The notes beneath the pieces were generated by a model that did not search any database, was not told where the DNA came from, and worked only from the letters and a program-made list of their open reading frames with translations. DNA of 64,000 bases from Salsipaludibacter sp963812245 (GTDB taxonomy: Bacteria; Actinomycetota; Nitriliruptoria; Nitriliruptorales; Nitriliruptoraceae). The translations under genes and the position numbers were made by a program. This document shows, piece by piece, positions 44,986 through 54,242 of the stretch (positions are counted from its first letter, which is position 1; each line of letters starts with the position of its first letter). The DNA lies in assembly GCA_963812245.1 (NCBI GenBank), contig CAWEUK010000003.1, positions 310,001 through 374,000 of the forward strand, in the 5' to 3' direction.

Positions 44986-47349
44986 ATGACACCCGCACCC
45001 GCAGTCCCTCGCATCCGCCTGGTCCGGGGGAGGACCCTGCCACTGCTGCTCCTGCTGCTGGGAGCCCTGCTCCTTGCCAGCGTGATGCCCGCCGCTGCCA
45101 CCCCGGGTGACCAGCAGCCCGTCGACGACACCGCCGAGTACGACGCCGACGGCCAGCGCATCGACGAGGCTGCCGTGTTCGAGGGCGAGACCCAACCCTT
45201 CGACAGCCAGCCGGGATTCGAGTCGATCGGTGTGGAGCAGGCCGAGATGGCGCCCGACTTCCCGACCACCGACGACCCCCGCGTCGGGCTGGGTGCCGGT
45301 GTCGACACCGCCGAGGAGGCTGCCCGCAACTTCACCAGGCTTGCGAGCATGCCACTGGCCCCCGGGGCGAACACCAACTCGGACCTGGCCTTCTTCACCC
45401 GTGACGGACGGTCCTACGCGGTGTCGGGCAACTACAACGGCTTCAACCTGTACGACGTCACGGAACCCTCCGAGCCCGCCCTGGCGACCTCGGTGATCTG
45501 CCCCGGCAGCCAGAACGACGTGTCGGTGGTCGGGAACCTGCTGTTCATGTCAGTCGAGTCGACGGCGGCAAAGCTGGACTGCACCTCGGGTGGCGCCAAC
45601 GCCGCGAACCGCTTCCGCGGGGTCCGCATCTGGGACCTGTCGGACCTGGCAGCCCCGGTCCAGCTGACCGGCGTCCAGACGTGCAAGGGGTCGCACACCC
45701 ACACGATCGTCACCAAGCCCGGCGTGGATGACAAACTGTGGATCTACGTCTCGGGGACGGCCTCCATCCGGTCCAGCGCCGAGCTGTCGATCTGTTCGTC
45801 CGCGAGTTCACTGGTCGACCCCAACACGTCCAACTTCTCGATCACCGTGATCGAGGTGCAGGTGCCCAGCGGTGAGGCAGCGATCGTCAACCGCAACGCC
45901 CGCATCATGAGCACCTGTGGGGACAACAGCTGCGAGGGAGACCATGCATCGGGTGCGCTCAACAGCCTGTCGCCGCCCGGAACCCAGCCGACCTACGCAG
46001 TCGACAGCCCGCGGGCCCCGGGCGGGCAGAGCGTCTCCCAGACGTCAGCCTGCCATGACATCACGGCCTACTCGGCCATCGGCCTGGCGGCGGGCGCGTG
46101 CCAGGGCGACGGGCTCCTGATCGACATCTCCGACCCGGCCAACCCTCGTCGCATCGACGCAGTGCGGGACTACAACTTCGCGTACTGGCACTCGGCCACC
46201 TTCAACAACGACGGCACGAAGATCATCTTCACCGACGAGTGGGGTGGAGGTTCGGGCGCCCGGTGCCGACCGACCGACCCGCTCAACTGGGGTGCTGACG
46301 CGATCTTCGACATCGTGCAGACTGCCGAAGGTCCCAAGCTGGAATGGCGCAGCTACTTCAAGTTGCCGATGGTGCAGACCAACCAGGAGAACTGCGTTGC
46401 CCACAACGGTTCGCTGGTGCCCGTGCCCGGCCGCGACATCATGGTCCAGGCGTGGTACCAGGGTGGCAACACCGTGATCGACTTCACCGACTCGGCGAAC
46501 CCCGTCGAGATCGCCTACTTCGACCGCGGTCCGGTCAGCTCCACCTCGCTCGTCCTGGGTGGGTTCTGGTCCACCTACTGGTGGAACGGCAACATCTTCG
46601 GCAACGAGATCCGGCGTGGGTTCGACACGTTCGGGTTGACGTCCAGCGAGCACCTGTCACCGGTCGAACTGGCCGCCGCCCGCCAGGTGACCACGACGAC
46701 GAGCAACGTCCAGTCCCAGAAGGTGGTCACGTGGCCGGCAACGATCCTGACCGCCCGCGCCTGGCAGTCATCCGTCGAGCGCGTCGGTGACCTGCCTGCA
46801 GAGGTGTCGACCTCGGTGTCGGGTGCCCTTGACCAGGCGGCGGCAGCGTCGAATCCGAAGACGTACGGCGACGCCCGCGCCAAGTTGGTGGCAGTGGCCG
46901 CAACGGTCACGGGGAGCTCGTCGCAAGCAGTTGGGCTGCGCGCGTCGCTGCTCGCACTGGCCGAGACGATGGCCGCCCAGGTGCCATCGTGCATGGGGCA
47001 CACGGCGACCATCGTGGGCACCAGCGCCTCGGAGTCATTGGTCGGCACGACCGGCAACGACGTCATCGTTGCTCTGAACGGTGACGACACGGTCGATGGC
47101 GGCGGTGGCGACGACATCATCTGTGGTGGCAACGGCAACGACGTCCTGTCCGGTGGTGCCGGTGACGACACCCTGCTCGGCGAGAACGGCAACGACACCC
47201 TCAACGGGGGAAGTCGCAACGACGTGCTCGACGGTGGCAATGGTGACGATCGCCTGGTCGGCGACCTGGGCCAGGACGCGGCGGATGGACGTGCCGGCTC
47301 CGACGCCTGTGACGCGGAGACCGTCACTTCGTGTGAACGGGCCGCCTAG
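44986..47349 (+). CDS. Secreted LVIVD-repeat protein with C-terminal RTX calcium-binding repeats
   Basis: A 787-residue exported protein. A signal peptide (LPLLLLLLGALLLASVMPAA, cleavage near ATP) is followed by a large beta-propeller-like region with LVIVD-type repeats (GFNLYDVTEPSEPALATSV, VRIWDLSDLAAPVQLTGVQT, LLIDISDPANPRRIDAVRDY, VIDFTDSANPVEIAYFDRG). Residues about 690-770 hold RTX nonapeptides (GGNGNDVLSGGAGDDTLLGE and similar) that bind calcium outside the cell. Many cysteines suggest disulfides. ATG 44986 follows GAAGGG. Function is unknown; a DUF305 lipoprotein gene follows, a frequent pairing in actinobacteria as far as I recall. Confidence 0.8.
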   Translation: MTPAPAVPRIRLVRGRTLPLLLLLLGALLLASVMPAAATPGDQQPVDDTAEYDADGQRIDEAAVFEGETQPFDSQPGFESIGVEQAEMAPDFPTTDDPRVGLGAGVDTAEEAARNFTRLASMPLAPGANTNSDLAFFTRDGRSYAVSGNYNGFNLYDVTEPSEPALATSVICPGSQNDVSVVGNLLFMSVESTAAKLDCTSGGANAANRFRGVRIWDLSDLAAPVQLTGVQTCKGSHTHTIVTKPGVDDKLWIYVSGTASIRSSAELSICSSASSLVDPNTSNFSITVIEVQVPSGEAAIVNRNARIMSTCGDNSCEGDHASGALNSLSPPGTQPTYAVDSPRAPGGQSVSQTSACHDITAYSAIGLAAGACQGDGLLIDISDPANPRRIDAVRDYNFAYWHSATFNNDGTKIIFTDEWGGGSGARCRPTDPLNWGADAIFDIVQTAEGPKLEWRSYFKLPMVQTNQENCVAHNGSLVPVPGRDIMVQAWYQGGNTVIDFTDSANPVEIAYFDRGPVSSTSLVLGGFWSTYWWNGNIFGNEIRRGFDTFGLTSSEHLSPVELAAARQVTTTTSNVQSQKVVTWPATILTARAWQSSVERVGDLPAEVSTSVSGALDQAAAASNPKTYGDARAKLVAVAATVTGSSSQAVGLRASLLALAETMAAQVPSCMGHTATIVGTSASESLVGTTGNDVIVALNGDDTVDGGGGDDIICGGNGNDVLSGGAGDDTLLGENGNDTLNGGSRNDVLDGGNGDDRLVGDLGQDAADGRAGSDACDAETVTSCERAA

Positions 47350-47407
47350 CCGACGACGCCCGATCCCGGCCAGTGCCAGGGCGAATCCCGGCGCATGGAC
47401 GACATGT

Positions 47408-47439
47408 GGCCGGCCACCGACGACCGTCGGTGGCCGGCC
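47408..47439. terminator. Perfect hairpin between the LVIVD/RTX and DUF305 genes
   Basis: GGCCGGCCACCGACG and CGTCGGTGGCCGGCC pair perfectly around AC, a 15-base stem. It lies 58 bases after the LVIVD/RTX stop and 17 bases before the DUF305 start, so it may act as a terminator or attenuator, or hide the DUF305 ribosome-binding site. Confidence 0.65.
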
Positions 47440-47456
47440 CGACCAGAGGTTCGACG

Positions 47457-48119
47457 ATGATCTCGAAACGACTGTTCCTGGGCGTGGTGCTGTGCCTGAC
47501 GGCCTGTACGGGCCAGTCCTCGCCGGTTGCCACCGCAGACGCCGGTTCGGCCACGGCGGTCCAGGTGTTGCAGGCCGGCGCACCAGGTGACCAGCCCCGC
47601 AGCCTGACCGCCGACGAGGTGGCCGCCCTGGAGTTGCCGGTCCACACGCCGGGTGACGTGGCGTTCGTCCGTGACATGCTGCACCACCACGCCCAGGCGC
47701 TGGAGATGACCGCACTGCTGGACGAGCGGGCCGACAGCGACCGACTGCGGCTGCTCGCCGAACGCATGGACATCTCCCAGGATGCCGAGATCGAGGCGAT
47801 GGAGTCATGGCTGGCAGAACGAGGCGAGACCGTGGACGACCACCACGCCGGCATGGCCCACGACATGCCCGGGATCCTGACGGGCGCACAGATGCAGACG
47901 CTTGCGGATGCCGAGGGGCCCGCGTTCGACCTGTTGTTCCTGGAACTGATGACTTTGCACCACGAGGGGGCACTGGAGATGGTGGCCGACTTGTGGGCGC
48001 GTGAGGACGGCAGCGGCCAGGACATCGGCATCTTCCATCTCGCAAGCCACATCGACAGCGACCAGCGCATCGAGATCGAACGGATGGCCGACCTCGACCA
48101 GGAACTGCGTGGCCAGTGA
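47457..48119 (+). CDS. DUF305 family lipoprotein
   Basis: A 220-residue exported protein with lipobox VLCLTAC (cysteine about residue 17). DUF305 is a ferritin-like helical domain, here with the histidine motifs DVAFVRDMLHHHAQALEMTA and LFLELMTLHHEGALEMVADL, plus HHAGMAHDM between, which look suited to bind metal such as copper. Members are surface or periplasmic; the role is unproven. ATG 47457 is the family start. The following gap (48120-48252) shows no gene. Confidence 0.88.
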   Translation: MISKRLFLGVVLCLTACTGQSSPVATADAGSATAVQVLQAGAPGDQPRSLTADEVAALELPVHTPGDVAFVRDMLHHHAQALEMTALLDERADSDRLRLLAERMDISQDAEIEAMESWLAERGETVDDHHAGMAHDMPGILTGAQMQTLADAEGPAFDLLFLELMTLHHEGALEMVADLWAREDGSGQDIGIFHLASHIDSDQRIEIERMADLDQELRGQ

Positions 48120-48252
48120 CCGACCGCCACCGACCCTGCACCGACGGGCGGGTCCCGGCGCACCGGCCGCGTGACCGGGAGGTGGATCACAGGTCCCAAG
48201 GCCGTGGTGCAGGGTCGCCTGTGTGGCCGTCGAGGCGGCCGAGGACGCCGGT

Positions 48253-48594
48253 TCAGGCGTGCTCGTCGAGCTTGTCGGCCTCGGGGTTCGGCGTCTCGAT
48301 GCACAGCAGCTTGACGGGCTCGTCGCCCAGCACCTCGAAGCCGTGCTCCGTGCCCGCAGGGGCCACGATCACGTCACCGGCCACCGCATCGATCGTCTGG
48401 CCGTCCACGCGCCACCGCATCCGCCCGGACCGCATCACCAGGACGTGGTCCTCGTCGTGGGTGTGGAGGTCGGCGGCGTCGCCGGGTGGGTGGTCGTTCA
48501 CGTAGACGGCCGCGCCGGGCAGCATGATCCACTCGTTGGGCGTGTCCGGCGTCACGATTCGAGTGGCGGTCTCGCGGGTCGTGTAGTCGACCAT
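48253..48594 (-). CDS. Cupin domain protein
   Basis: A 113-residue single-domain cupin. Motif 1 is ADLHTHDEDHVLVMRSGRMR (HxH-type metal ligands and Glu/Asp) and motif 2 is GDVIVAPAGTEHGFEVLGDE (His). Such small cupins bind a metal and may act on small molecules or as sensors; no specific reaction can be named. It begins 82 bases after the VOC gene on the same strand. Confidence 0.85.
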   Translation of the reverse strand: MVDYTTRETATRIVTPDTPNEWIMLPGAAVYVNDHPPGDAADLHTHDEDHVLVMRSGRMRWRVDGQTIDAVAGDVIVAPAGTEHGFEVLGDEPVKLLCIETPNPEADKLDEHA

Positions 48595-48675
48595 GTGTCG
48601 TCCTTGTCGTCGTAGGATCGGTTGCGGCCTGGTGATGGTGCCGGCGGCTCGTGCCCCGGCTCACCCGTGGTGCTT

Positions 48676-49044
48676 TCAGGCGTGCTCGTCGGGATCGGCC
48701 TGGGCGACACAGAACTCGTTGCCCTCGGGATCGGCGAACACGACCCATTCGAAGTCGCCCATGGCATGGCGTTCGACCTCGGTCCCACCCAGGTCGATGA
48801 CCCGTCGCCTGGCCCGCTCGATGTCCGTGGCACCGAAGTCCAGGTGCATGCGGTTGCGGCCCTCGGTCGGTTCCTCGACGTGTTGGACGGCCAGGCTGAC
48901 GCCGCTGCCGGCCGATCGTTCCAGCCACACGAATCCGGGGATGCGTTGCCGCTCACCCACCTCCAGCAACGCCTTCCAGAAGTCGGCAACCCGGTCCGGT
49001 TCGACTGCATTGATGACGATCGCTGCCATCCTGATCTCGGACAT
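48676..49044 (-). CDS. VOC family (glyoxalase/bleomycin-resistance-like) protein
   Basis: A 122-residue protein with the beta-alpha-beta-beta-beta pattern of VOC proteins: MAAIVINAVEPDRVADFWKA, MHLDFGATDIERARRRVIDL and FEWVVFADPEGNEFCVAQ (the DPEGNEF end is typical). Actinobacteria hold many such genes of unknown substrate. ATG 49044 is preferred because GGGAGG stands eight bases before it; ATG 49050 is too close to that site. It is divergent from folD. Confidence 0.85.
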   Translation of the reverse strand: MSEIRMAAIVINAVEPDRVADFWKALLEVGERQRIPGFVWLERSAGSGVSLAVQHVEEPTEGRNRMHLDFGATDIERARRRVIDLGGTEVERHAMGDFEWVVFADPEGNEFCVAQADPDEHA

Positions 49045-49145
49045 GCCCATGCCTCCCGCCGCTGCCGAACCTAGACCGCCATTGGCGATCAGGACGGGAG
49101 TTGGCGAACCCGGCATCGTGACAGAGGCAGCGCGGCCATCCGCAG

Positions 49146-49151
49146 TAGCGT
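49146..49151 (+). promoter_or_regulatory. Possible -10 element for folD
   Basis: TAGCGT lies 37 bases before the folD start and fits the TAGNNT pattern. Confidence 0.35.
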
Positions 49152-49187
49152 GGCGGGCACGATTGCGACTCCCGCGGAGGCCTCCAC

Positions 49188-50054
49188 ATGACGGCACGGA
49201 TCATCGACGGCAAGGCGCTGGCAGCGCGCACGCGTGAGCGAATCACTGCCGAGGTGGCCGAACTCGCCGCCGTGGGTGTCATCCCCGGCCTGGCTGCCGT
49301 GATCGTGGGCGACGACCCCGCCTCCAAGGTCTACGTGGGCATGAAGCACCGTGCGTCCGAGGCCGTCGGCATGCATTCGCGCCAGGTGGTGCTGCCGGCC
49401 GACACCACGCAGGAGGCACTCCACGACGTCGTCGCCGAGCTCAATGCCGACGACGCCATCGACGGGATCCTGGTCCAGTTGCCGCTGCCGGACCATCTCG
49501 ACCCCAAGCCGGTGCAGGAACTGATCGATCCGGCCAAGGACGTCGACGCCCTCAACCCGTTGACGGCCGGCCGACTGGCAGTGGGAGACCCGACGTTCCT
49601 GTCGGCGACCCCCTACGGCGTGCTGATGCTGTTGGAGGAGGCCGGTGTCGACACCGCCGGGGCGCGGGTCACGATCGTGGGCCGCTCCAACCTCGTGGGC
49701 CGTCCGTTGGCCAACATCCTCACGCTCAAGGGTCGCGACGCGACCGTCACCATCGCGCATTCGCGGACCACCGACCTGGCAGCCGTGTGTCGCGAGGCCG
49801 ACGTCGTCGTGGCGGCGGCCGGTCGTCGCAACCTCATCACGGCCGACATGGTGGCGCCAGGTGCGACCGTGATCGACGTCGGGACCAACCGCACCGACGA
49901 GGGCACGTTGGCTGGCGACGTGGACTTCGATGCGGTCAAGGAAGTCGCGGGTGCCATCACGCCCGTCCCAGGCGGCGTCGGTCCGATGACGGTCACGATG
50001 TTGTTGCAGAACACGCTCGAGGCTGCACGTGCTCGTCGTGGCCCAGCGGCCTGA
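49188..50054 (+). CDS. folD: Bifunctional methylene-tetrahydrofolate dehydrogenase / methenyl-tetrahydrofolate cyclohydrolase
   Basis: A 288-residue one-carbon enzyme that links methylene-, methenyl- and formyl-tetrahydrofolate, supplying PurN and PurH. GDDPASKVYVGMKHRASEAV contains the catalytic lysine region, ILVQLPLPDHL the substrate loop, VDALNPLTAGRL the second motif, VGRSNLVGRPLANIL the NADP site and PVPGGVGPMTVTMLLQNTL the C-terminal signature. Length and frame are normal. The 182-base gap after it holds only the next promoter-like box. Confidence 0.97.
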   Translation: MTARIIDGKALAARTRERITAEVAELAAVGVIPGLAAVIVGDDPASKVYVGMKHRASEAVGMHSRQVVLPADTTQEALHDVVAELNADDAIDGILVQLPLPDHLDPKPVQELIDPAKDVDALNPLTAGRLAVGDPTFLSATPYGVLMLLEEAGVDTAGARVTIVGRSNLVGRPLANILTLKGRDATVTIAHSRTTDLAAVCREADVVVAAAGRRNLITADMVAPGATVIDVGTNRTDEGTLAGDVDFDAVKEVAGAITPVPGGVGPMTVTMLLQNTLEAARARRGPAA

Positions 50055-50202
50055 TCGACTGGGCATCCCGCCGCCTCCCCCGTCTGATCACGTTGGTTCG
50101 GGGTGCCCCGCGGTCCTGCCGATGCCGTGTTGACGGGGGTCTCGGATGGGTGACCGCCGTTGCGAGCCATGCCGACCTGCCCGAAATCGCACCTGTTCGG
50201 GT

Positions 50203-50211
50203 CTAGGGTGT
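50203..50211 (+). promoter_or_regulatory. Possible -10 element (CTAGGGTGT) for the decarboxylase gene
   Basis: CTAGGGTGT stands 34 bases before ATG 50237, supporting that ATG over the GTG at 50210. Confidence 0.4.
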
Positions 50212-50236
50212 GGTGATCGGGACGGATCGGGCAGGC

Positions 50237-51670
50237 ATGGATCGGGCGCACGACGCGAACTGGGCGGCCGCACTGGAGATCGCCCATGCGGCGTCCCTCG
50301 ACTGGCTCGAGGGTGTCGCCGATCGCCCGATCGCCCCCGCACGTGACTACCAGTCGATGCTCGACGAACTGCTGACGGACCTGCCGACCGGTCCCACCGA
50401 TCCCACGACGGTCGTGGCGGACCTGGCTGCTGCCGCCACCGATGGCCTCCTCGCGATCAACTCTCCCCGTTTCCACGGATGGGTGATGGGGGGAGCGATG
50501 CCTGCCGGCGTGGCCGCCGAGTGGCTGGTGAGCGCCTGGGACCAGAATTCCGGCATGACCATGACGAGCCCGGTCATCGCGGCCATCGAGCAGGTCACGG
50601 CCACGTGGCTGTTGGAACTGCTGATGCTGCCGGAGGACTCCTCCGTGGGCTTCGTGACCGGCGGCACCATGGCCAACCTCGTGTGCCTGGCGGCCGCGCG
50701 GGGACGGGTGTCGCGCGCGTACGGCTGGGAGGTCGATGCCCGTGGGATCGTGGGCGGGCCAGCCATCACGGTGGTGGGGACGAAGCACACCCACTCGACG
50801 GTCCCGAAGGCGCTGCGCCTGCTCGGCCTGGGCCATGATCGCATCACGACGGTTGCCCACGACGACCAGGCGAGGATGGTCCCGGCGGCCCTGGCCGCGA
50901 AGTTGGCGCGGACCAAGGGGCCGGTCATCGTCGCGGTCCAGGCCGGTGACGTGCACACGGGCGGTGTCGACCGCTTCGACCTGATCGTCGACGTCATCGA
51001 CGAGGTTCGTGCCGACCGGCCACCCGGCGGGGTGTGGCTCCACGTCGACGGGGCAGTTGGCCTGTGGGGAGTCGCATCGCCGGTCCTGCGGCCCCAGTAC
51101 CTCGGTCTGGAACGCGCCGACTCGTGGTCCACCGACGCCCACAAGTGGCTGAGCACCCCGTATGACTCCGGGGTCGCGATCGTGGCCCATCCGGGTGATC
51201 ATCGCCGGGCGACGGCCGTGGGGGCCGACTACCTCACCCACGGGCAGGCCGGACGTGACCCGATGGACTGGACACCCGAACTCAGTCGCCGTGCCCGTGC
51301 GACGTCGCTGTACGCCACGTTGCGGACGCTGGGTCGCGCCGGGGTCGTCGAACTGGTCGAGCGCAGTCACCACATGGCAAAACGCTGCGCCAGACAACTC
51401 GCCGCAGTCGAGGGCATCGAGGTGTGCAACGAGGTGACCCTGAACCAGGTCATGGTGCGGTGCTGGGACGGCCAGGGCGACGCGATGGCCCACACCCCGG
51501 CGGTGCTGGCGGCGGTCCAGGCCTCGGGCATCGCCTTCCCGAGCCACGCAACCTGGGACGGACTGCCGGTGATGCGGCTGTCGTTCAGCCACTGGGCGAC
51601 CGACGTCGACGACGTCGACCGCACAGTTGGCGCGATCGCCCGGGCACACCACGCGCTGCGTGCCCGGTGA
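50237..51670 (+). CDS. Group II PLP-dependent decarboxylase
   Basis: A 477-residue enzyme of the glutamate/aromatic amino acid decarboxylase family. FVTGGTMANLVCLAAARGRV is the phosphate-binding turn, WLHVDGAVGLWG carries the PLP-ring aspartate, and SWSTDAHKWLSTPYDSGVAI contains the Schiff-base lysine (about residue 310). PRFHGWVMGGAMPAGVAAEW near the N-terminus is typical of bacterial members acting on aromatic or acidic amino acids. The substrate is not readable. No transporter gene (as in acid-resistance systems) is adjacent. Confidence 0.88.
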   Translation: MDRAHDANWAAALEIAHAASLDWLEGVADRPIAPARDYQSMLDELLTDLPTGPTDPTTVVADLAAAATDGLLAINSPRFHGWVMGGAMPAGVAAEWLVSAWDQNSGMTMTSPVIAAIEQVTATWLLELLMLPEDSSVGFVTGGTMANLVCLAAARGRVSRAYGWEVDARGIVGGPAITVVGTKHTHSTVPKALRLLGLGHDRITTVAHDDQARMVPAALAAKLARTKGPVIVAVQAGDVHTGGVDRFDLIVDVIDEVRADRPPGGVWLHVDGAVGLWGVASPVLRPQYLGLERADSWSTDAHKWLSTPYDSGVAIVAHPGDHRRATAVGADYLTHGQAGRDPMDWTPELSRRARATSLYATLRTLGRAGVVELVERSHHMAKRCARQLAAVEGIEVCNEVTLNQVMVRCWDGQGDAMAHTPAVLAAVQASGIAFPSHATWDGLPVMRLSFSHWATDVDDVDRTVGAIARAHHALRAR

Positions 51671-51716
51671 GGTGAGTCGCGGCACCGACACCATCGTGGT
51701 CGGTGCGAGCCCGGGG

Positions 51717-51725
51717 CTAGGCTCG
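51717..51725 (+). promoter_or_regulatory. Probable -10 element (CTAGGCTCG) for mdh
   Basis: CTAGGCTCG lies 56 bases before the mdh start and matches the window-wide consensus. Confidence 0.45.
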
Positions 51726-51780
51726 AAGACACACCTGACCACCTCGCTCGTGGTCTGCGCAGCCTCCAAGGAGACCTTCC

Positions 51781-52771
51781 ATGTCCGAACCCATCCGCGT
51801 CGCCGTCACCGGTGCCGCCGGCCAGATCGGGTACGCCCTGCTGTTCCGGATCGCATCGGGACAGATGTTCGGGCCCGACCAGCCGGTGGCCCTCAACCTC
51901 ATCGAGATCGAGCCCGCACTGGGTGCCCTCGAAGGCGTGGCCATGGAGTTGGACGACTGTGCGTTCCCGCTGTTGGCGGACATCGTGATGACGGCGGATG
52001 CATCCGAAGGCTTCGCCGACGTCAACGTCGCGTGCCTGGTCGGGGCCAAGCCCCGCGGTCCCGGCATGGAGCGCGCCGACCTGTTGGCCGACAACGGGCG
52101 CATCTTCACGGGACAGGGCAGCGCGATCGCCGCCAGCGCGGCCGATGACATCAAGGTTGCCGTGGTGGGCAACCCGGCGAACACGAACGCCCTGATCGCC
52201 GCCGCCAACGCCGACGGTGTGCCCCTCGAGCGGTTCACGGCCATGGTTCGGCTCGACCAGAACCGGGCGGCGACGCAGTTGGCCCAGAAGGCAGGCGTGC
52301 CGGTGGCCGAGGTCACCAATCTCACCATCTGGGGCAATCACTCGCCCACGATGGTTCCCGACTACGAGAACGCACTGATCGGTGGTCGCCCGGCACCCGA
52401 GGTGATCGACGACGAAGCCTGGTTCGAGGACACCTTCATCCCGGCGGTGCAGCAGCGGGGCAAGGCCATCATCGAGGCGCGCGGTGCCTCGTCGGCGGCG
52501 TCGGCTGCCAATGCCCTGGTCGACCATGTCGCCAACTGGTGTGGCGGCAAGCCGACCGCGGACGGCGACTGGGTGTCGATGGCGGTGCCATCCGATGGGT
52601 CCTACGGCGTCCCCGACGGCCTCATCTGTGGCTTCCCGGTGCGCAACGGACGGTGCCGGCACCTACGAGATCGTGCAGGGGGTCGAACTGAGCGAGGCAG
52701 CGACCACCAAGCTCGAGGCATCCACCACCGAACTGTCCGAGGAACGCGACGCCGTCGCCGAGATGCTCTGA
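51781..52771 (+). CDS. mdh: Malate dehydrogenase, one frameshift near the 3' end
   Basis: An enzyme of about 330 residues that oxidises malate to oxaloacetate with NAD. VAVTGAAGQIGYALLFRIAS is the NAD-binding loop, VGAKPRGPGMERADLLADNG the substrate arginine loop, VVGNPANTNALIA, and LTIWGNHSPTMVPDYENAL holds the catalytic histidine. This is the group with the MDH2/cytosolic-like GxxGxxG start. One extra G near 52648 shifts the frame; the next frame ends GTYEIVQGVELSEAATTKLE, the normal C-terminus, at 52771. ATG 51781 follows AAGGAG. Confidence 0.94.
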
Positions 52772-52802
52772 CCGACGGCAACGGATCGACCAGGGACTGC
52801 CC

Positions 52803-53328
52803 ATGACTCGTGCCATCGCGACCACTGACAAGCCGTCGCGAGAGGAACTGCTGGACTTCCTCTCCGACCGGCACGACGCCATCGTGATCACGGCGCGTCG
52901 ATCCGATGGCCGCCCGCAGGCCTCGCCGGTGACCGCAGGTGTGGACGATGACGGCCGCATCGTCGTGGCCACCTATCCGTCGCGGGCCAAGGTGGCCAAC
53001 GTCCGCGCCAATCCGCGATGTGTCGGTCGTGTTCCTGTCCGATGACTTCGGCGGCGCGTGGGTGCAGGTCGACGGCACGGCCGAGGTGCTCGACACGCCC
53101 GACGATGCGGCCGTCGAGGGACTCGTGGACTACTTCCGTTGCATCGCCGGCGAACACGACGACTGGGACGAGTACCGGGAGGCGATGGTCGTGCAGGGCA
53201 AGTCGCTGCTGCGCATCACGCCGACGCGCTGGGGCCCCATCGCGACCGGCGGATTCCCGGCCGATGTCGCCAGCGGAACTGGACGCTCGCGACAGCTGAA
53301 CCGCCTCGTGTGCGCGCCACGCCTGTGA
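52803..53328 (+). CDS. PPOX-class F420-dependent protein (pyridoxamine oxidase fold), one frameshift
   Basis: A protein of about 175 residues. LLDFLSDRHDAIVITARRSD, GRPQASPVTAGVDDDGRIVV and TYPSRAKVANVRANP form the split-barrel start; one extra base near 53018 shifts the frame, and VSVVFLSDDFGGAWVQVDGT, YREAMVVQGKSLLRITPTRW completes the fold. Proteins with this pattern in actinobacteria mostly bind F420; others bind FMN or heme. Substrate unknown. It follows mdh by 31 bases and ends before a strong terminator. Confidence 0.85.
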
Positions 53329-53347
53329 CGACTCCACGATGACAAAC

Positions 53348-53380
53348 GGCCCGCCGGCACGAAGCCGGCGGGCCGATTGT
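53348..53380 (+). terminator. Rho-independent terminator after the PPOX gene
   Basis: CGGCCCGCCGGC and GCCGGCGGGCCG pair perfectly around ACGAA, followed by ATTGTT. It ends the mdh-PPOX transcript. From here to 53672 no gene is seen. Confidence 0.9.
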
Positions 53381-53569
53381 TGGCTGCGCACCACTGCCGG
53401 GGGAAGCGTGGAGCGCGTTGCCGAGGGCACCATATCCAGCCCATTGGTTCGACTCGCACATCCATACGAGCCTTCCTGTGAGGATTCTCATGCATTCGGG
53501 TGCCAGGCGGCGTCGCGTGGGTGCGACCATGACGCAGCGGCGCACTGGGTCCACACCCGCGTGTAAGGG

Positions 53570-53600
53570 TTGAAGCAGTTTGAGCACAGTACGCGATAGG
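53570..53600 (+). promoter_or_regulatory. Possible promoter for the CGNR-MATE operon
   Basis: TTGAAG, 19 bases and GATAGG, about 73 bases before the likely start. The match is moderate. Confidence 0.3.
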
Positions 53601-53672
53601 GTTTCTGCATCCGGCCGGGCGTGCGGGCCGCACAGGCGTCGGGACGTGGTGACCGACGCGCGACAGGAGCAG

Positions 53673-54242
53673 GTGGTGGACTTCGACAGGTACGCCAACA
53701 CGGCCGGCGAGTTGGCCGCCGACCTGGTCAACCTGCTGGTCGTGGGTGAGGAGGCCGACAGGCCGACGAAGACGACATCCGCGTGCTCCTGGCCGACTAC
53801 GACCTGGACCTGGACGTGCGCGACGGCACGATCGACCAGCACCGCGAACTCGCACGCCAGTTGCGAGGCGTGTTCGTCGCCCGCGGACCTGGACGCAGGC
53901 GATCGCGGTGCTCAACGAGTCTGCTCGACGACACGCCCGATGGCGCCGCGCATCTCCACCCACGGCGATCGTGGTCCGCACCTGCACGTGGAGCCCCGCG
54001 ACGCCTCGACGCTCCAGCGGTTGCGGGCCAACACCCTGATGGGACTGGCTGCCGTCCTGTGCGACGGTGGTCGCCTGCGGCTGGGCACCTGTGACGCCCA
54101 CGACTGCCAGCAGGTCTTCGTCGACACCTCCCGCAACGCTCGACGTCGGTTCTGCTCGACACGGTGCTCGACCCGCCACCACGTTGCCGCCCACCGCGCC
54201 CGCCAGGACGAGCCAGTGACCGGGAGCGTCCGCCATGCGTGA
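53673..54242 (+). pseudogene. CGNR zinc-finger / ABATE-domain regulator, frame broken at three or more points
   Basis: Conserved pieces lie in three frames: VDFDRYANTAGELAADLVNL (start), then DIRVLLADYDLDLDVRDGTI and QHRELARQLRGVFVA (ABATE domain, after a lost base near 53765), AIAVLNES (another loss near 53890), and back to the first frame at about 53935 for LHVEPRDASTLQRLRANTLM and the C-terminal zinc finger CDAHDCQQVFVDTSRNARRR, FCSTRCSTRHHVAAHRAR. This finger is the CGNR type, thought to bind DNA. GTG 53673 or 53676 follows AGGAG. The end overlaps the MATE gene by eight bases, so it probably regulates that pump. Confidence 0.75.

Noticed and set aside
53381..53640. A small minus-strand gene in the gap after the PPOX terminator
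   Set aside because: The open frame has no ribosome-binding site, no recognisable motif, and would have to read through the strong terminator hairpin.
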